DNA of 64,000 nucleotides from CAVXTF01 sp963701375 (GTDB lineage: Bacteria > Actinomycetota > Acidimicrobiia > Acidimicrobiales > CAVXTF01). Both the position numbers and the translations under genes were made by a program. The stretch is from NCBI GenBank assembly GCA_963701375.1, contig CAVOZT010000003.1, positions 434,001 to 498,000 on the forward strand. Direction: 5' to 3'. Shown here piece after piece: positions 62,138 through 64,000 of the stretch (within the stretch, counting starts at the first letter, position 1; every line of letters starts with the position of its first letter). The notes under the pieces were generated by a model. That model was given only the letters and a program-made list of their open reading frames with translations, had not been told where the DNA came from and made no database searches.

Positions 62138-62794
62138 TTAAGAGGCCTCGAAACGAACGGTCGACGTACCCACCTCTATCTCGTCTCCGTCATTGAGCAG
62201 CTGCTCTTTGACGCGTACGCCGTTTACCCGTGTTCCGTTCGTCGAACCCAGGTCGACAACCAAGACGTCGGATCCGCGTCGTCGGATCTCGGCGTGCCTT
62301 CGGCTGACGTTCGGGTCGTTCAAGACGACGGCGCACTCGGGCAGCCGGCCGAGGACCAACGATTGAGCACCGATGGTAATTCTCCGACCGTCCGTGAGCC
62401 TGATCGAACCCGCAGGCAGGCCGTCGGGACCCTCACGGACCTCAGCGTCGATTGAGTATCGATTGGGTCGAATCTCTGGATCCTCGCAAATCTCCACCTG
62501 TACCGGGCCTACGAATTCGTAGCCCTCAGTTCGAGCATGCTCTCGCGCCGCGTCCCCGAGCTCACGTGCTAGCGAATCGAGAAACGACGAGAACCGCTCA
62601 TAATCTGCTGACGGGAGATTCACTTTGAAGTGATTGGGCGCGATCAAGCCGCGCACGCCCACCCGTCGGCCAAGGTCCATCTCGCGAGTTATGCGGCGGC
62701 CGATCTCGACCGGCTGCAGCCCTGAGCGGAACGCCTTGGCGAAGGCGCCTTCGACCAATCGCTCGAGACGTTGCTCGAACTGCTGGAGTCCCAT
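62138..62794 (-). CDS. fhaA: FHA-domain protein FhaA with DUF3662
   Basis: 218 residues from the ATG at 62794. The DUF3662 domain (LQQFEQRLERLVEGAF, ...GRRITREMDLG) is followed by an FHA domain (LVLGRLPEC, SRRHAEIR, GSTNGTRVNG). Unlike mycobacterial FhaA there is no long central linker, so the protein is less than half the length. It is the first gene of the operon fhaA-fhaB-pstP-pbpA-pknB. Confidence 0.92.
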   Translation of the reverse strand: MGLQQFEQRLERLVEGAFAKAFRSGLQPVEIGRRITREMDLGRRVGVRGLIAPNHFKVNLPSADYERFSSFLDSLARELGDAAREHARTEGYEFVGPVQVEICEDPEIRPNRYSIDAEVREGPDGLPAGSIRLTDGRRITIGAQSLVLGRLPECAVVLNDPNVSRRHAEIRRRGSDVLVVDLGSTNGTRVNGVRVKEQLLNDGDEIEVGTSTVRFEAS

Positions 62795-63029
62795 TGTAGG
62801 CAACGAGCCTACCGGGCAAGGGGTCTCATCCGGGGGCGATTGGGACTCCGATCTAACTCGACAAACCCCGCGACCAGCGTGTTCGCGCAACACTCACTGC
62901 TCGGTGCGATCGAGTCGCCACCCCTCGTGCTAACCCATGATCGGTTTGGATACAGCCCCGTGAAGGCGCCGAGGCGCGTTGACTCAACCAGAGAGGTCCC
63001 AAAAGGGCACAGCTATGCTCAGCCCCTCG

Positions 63030-63113
<84 letters not shown>

Positions 63114-63121
63114 CTTTTGTC

Positions 63122-63167
63122 ATGTCGCGAGACATCGGAGACAGGTGTCGCGCGACATCGTGGACAC
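63122..63167. repeat. Palindromic/direct repeats just downstream of tRNA-Leu
   Basis: ATGTCGCGAGACAT (63122-63135) and the perfect palindrome TGTCGCGCGACA (63146-63157) are followed by parallel GACATCGGAGACA and GACATCGTGGACA copies. Nested sites of this kind resemble the ends of some IS481-type elements, but no transposase is present; a solo end or regulator site is possible. Confidence 0.4.
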
Positions 63168-63237
63168 TCTGACTCAGAGGCGTCCTAGCGGCGTACTACT
63201 TACCCGCGCTGCCCGCCTCTTCTCGTTAATGCGTTGC

Positions 63238-64000
63238 TCAACCGGTGGGGCACCAGGGGTTGGCTGGGGCGCCGTTCCTGCCGCCGAAGCCGGAACACGG
63301 GTCCGACATGCTGGGCAAACTCGACGACGCGGAGTTCTCGAGCGCCGAAACAGGTCCTTGATACGGCCCAGGACCGGTGTAAGTGCCCGCTCTAGCGCCG
63401 GGAAGCGGCCGCATCTTCACCGCGGTCTGGCGAGGGTAGTTGGCTCCAGGTGGACAGACCGTTCCTCCTTTCACCGGCCCGACGGAGATCGAGCCCGAGT
63501 CACACGCCACCTCGTCCGCGAAAAGCGCGTTCGCGTCCGGCGGAACCGTGGAGCCGGTGCACTTGGGATAGAGCGTTTCGATGCCCGGAGGAGACGTCGT
63601 GAGCTGGCCACCGAGGTCGCTGTTGCCACTGAAGCAGTCGGTCGGGCCGGGCTCGGCGTTTACCGCCGCGATGTCTCCGTTCGTCGGGTTCCCATAGGAG
63701 CCGTTGTCGAGGTACTTGTTCCCGCTGATGGCGTCGCCGTACTCGTCAAACAAGCATGCGGCCTGTAGCTGCGTGCCACCCGTGCACGGTGGCCCGCTGT
63801 CGGGATAGGGGACGAGGATGACGCCCCACGCGTCGTTGTGCTTGAAGGTGTTGTCCACGATTGCATCGTCGCGCGCACCGGAGAGAGACGTCCCGGTACC
63901 TACCGGCCCTGCAGCCGCAGAACCATGGGTGGGCACGTTCGGGTCGTTGTTGTTCTCGGAGAGGTTGTTGGAGAAGACCCAACAGATCCCTGCCGGCACC
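63238..64000 (-). CDS. Partial right-handed parallel beta-helix protein, 5' end beyond window
   Basis: About 254 codons are open to the right edge; the GTG near 63999 is probably internal. Asn-rich turns such as NNLSENNN and DNTFKHNDAWG, typical of NosD/pectate-lyase-like parallel beta-helices, are followed by a Gly/Pro/Cys-rich region with several cysteine pairs (CTGG..CLF, CFSG, PKCTG, ACDSG). It is probably secreted. The stop is 124 bases after the tRNA. No catalytic residues can be assigned. Confidence 0.7.
   Translation of the reverse strand, partial: VPAGICWVFSNNLSENNNDPNVPTHGSAAAGPVGTGTSLSGARDDAIVDNTFKHNDAWGVILVPYPDSGPPCTGGTQLQAACLFDEYGDAISGNKYLDNGSYGNPTNGDIAAVNAEPGPTDCFSGNSDLGGQLTTSPPGIETLYPKCTGSTVPPDANALFADEVACDSGSISVGPVKGGTVCPPGANYPRQTAVKMRPLPGARAGTYTGPGPYQGPVSALENSASSSLPSMSDPCSGFGGRNGAPANPWCPTG

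Overview
The window is high-GC bacterial chromosome with closely packed genes on both strands and frequent ATGA/GTGA stop-start overlaps. It looks like an actinobacterium. The right end carries the actinobacterial signature crgA - pabA/trpG - pknB - pbpA - pstP - fhaB - fhaA - tRNA-Leu(CAG), the order found near the mycobacterial replication origin. A CrgA homologue, a CadI-type protein, DinB/DUF664 and DUF2510 proteins and an Rv1747-like FHA-ABC transporter agree. The shortened pknB cluster (no rodA, no pknA between its neighbours) and the many catabolic genes suggest a non-mycobacterial lineage, possibly Acidimicrobiia, but the sequence alone cannot prove this.

Layout. 1-7 kb: a partial PhyH dioxygenase, then a minus-strand phospho-signalling operon: vWA protein, PP2C phosphatase with a membrane anchor, atypical protein kinase with zinc ribbon, and a double-FHA ABC transporter. 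7-15.4 kb: catabolic genes (DapB-like reductase, HSL-type esterase, SnoaL-like protein, proline iminopeptidase, SDR, two amidohydrolase-2 enzymes, acetoacetate-decarboxylase-like protein, broken cupin). 15.5-20.7 kb: DUF2510 protein, TM0106-type nuclease, epimerase, two cyclic-nucleotide-binding proteins, and an XRE/nucleotidyltransferase pair with a direct-repeat operator. 20.7-23.3 kb: two exported hydrolases. 23.3-25.4 kb: arsenic/cadmium operon (arsR divergent from cadI - MIP channel - arsC). 25.5-34.7 kb: methyltransferase, GNAT, beta-lactamase-like esterase, exported PepSY-like protein, DinB, an OsmC - thiolase - aldehyde dehydrogenase operon, and a stretch of gene remnants around an SDR and a PhyH gene. 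34.9-40.2 kb: repeat-bearing wall amidase, tRNA-Ala(TGC), Fpg/Nei glycosylase, FAD oxidoreductase, SGNH lipoprotein. 40-48 kb: small-molecule catabolism (thioesterase, ureidoglycolate-lyase-like, cupin, 2-hydroxyacid dehydrogenase, RraA, ThuA, RidA, 5-oxoprolinase PxpA and fused PxpB-PxpC, TSUP exporter). 48-54 kb: aldo/keto reductase, MFS carrier with a large duplicated insert, ComF-like protein, thioesterase, thiolase. 54.3-63 kb: the division/peptidoglycan signalling cluster. 63-64 kb: tRNA-Leu, IS-end-like repeats and a partial beta-helix protein.

A pervasive oddity is that nine otherwise intact genes are broken by one-base shifts: eight fit one extra base and one fits a missing base. Six of the nine, including the missing base, lie in short homopolymers. 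A tenth gene has an in-frame stop. One of the shifted genes is pabA/trpG, in an otherwise conserved cluster. This pattern looks more like residual sequencing or assembly indels than biology. Coordinates given for those genes span the inferred complete gene.
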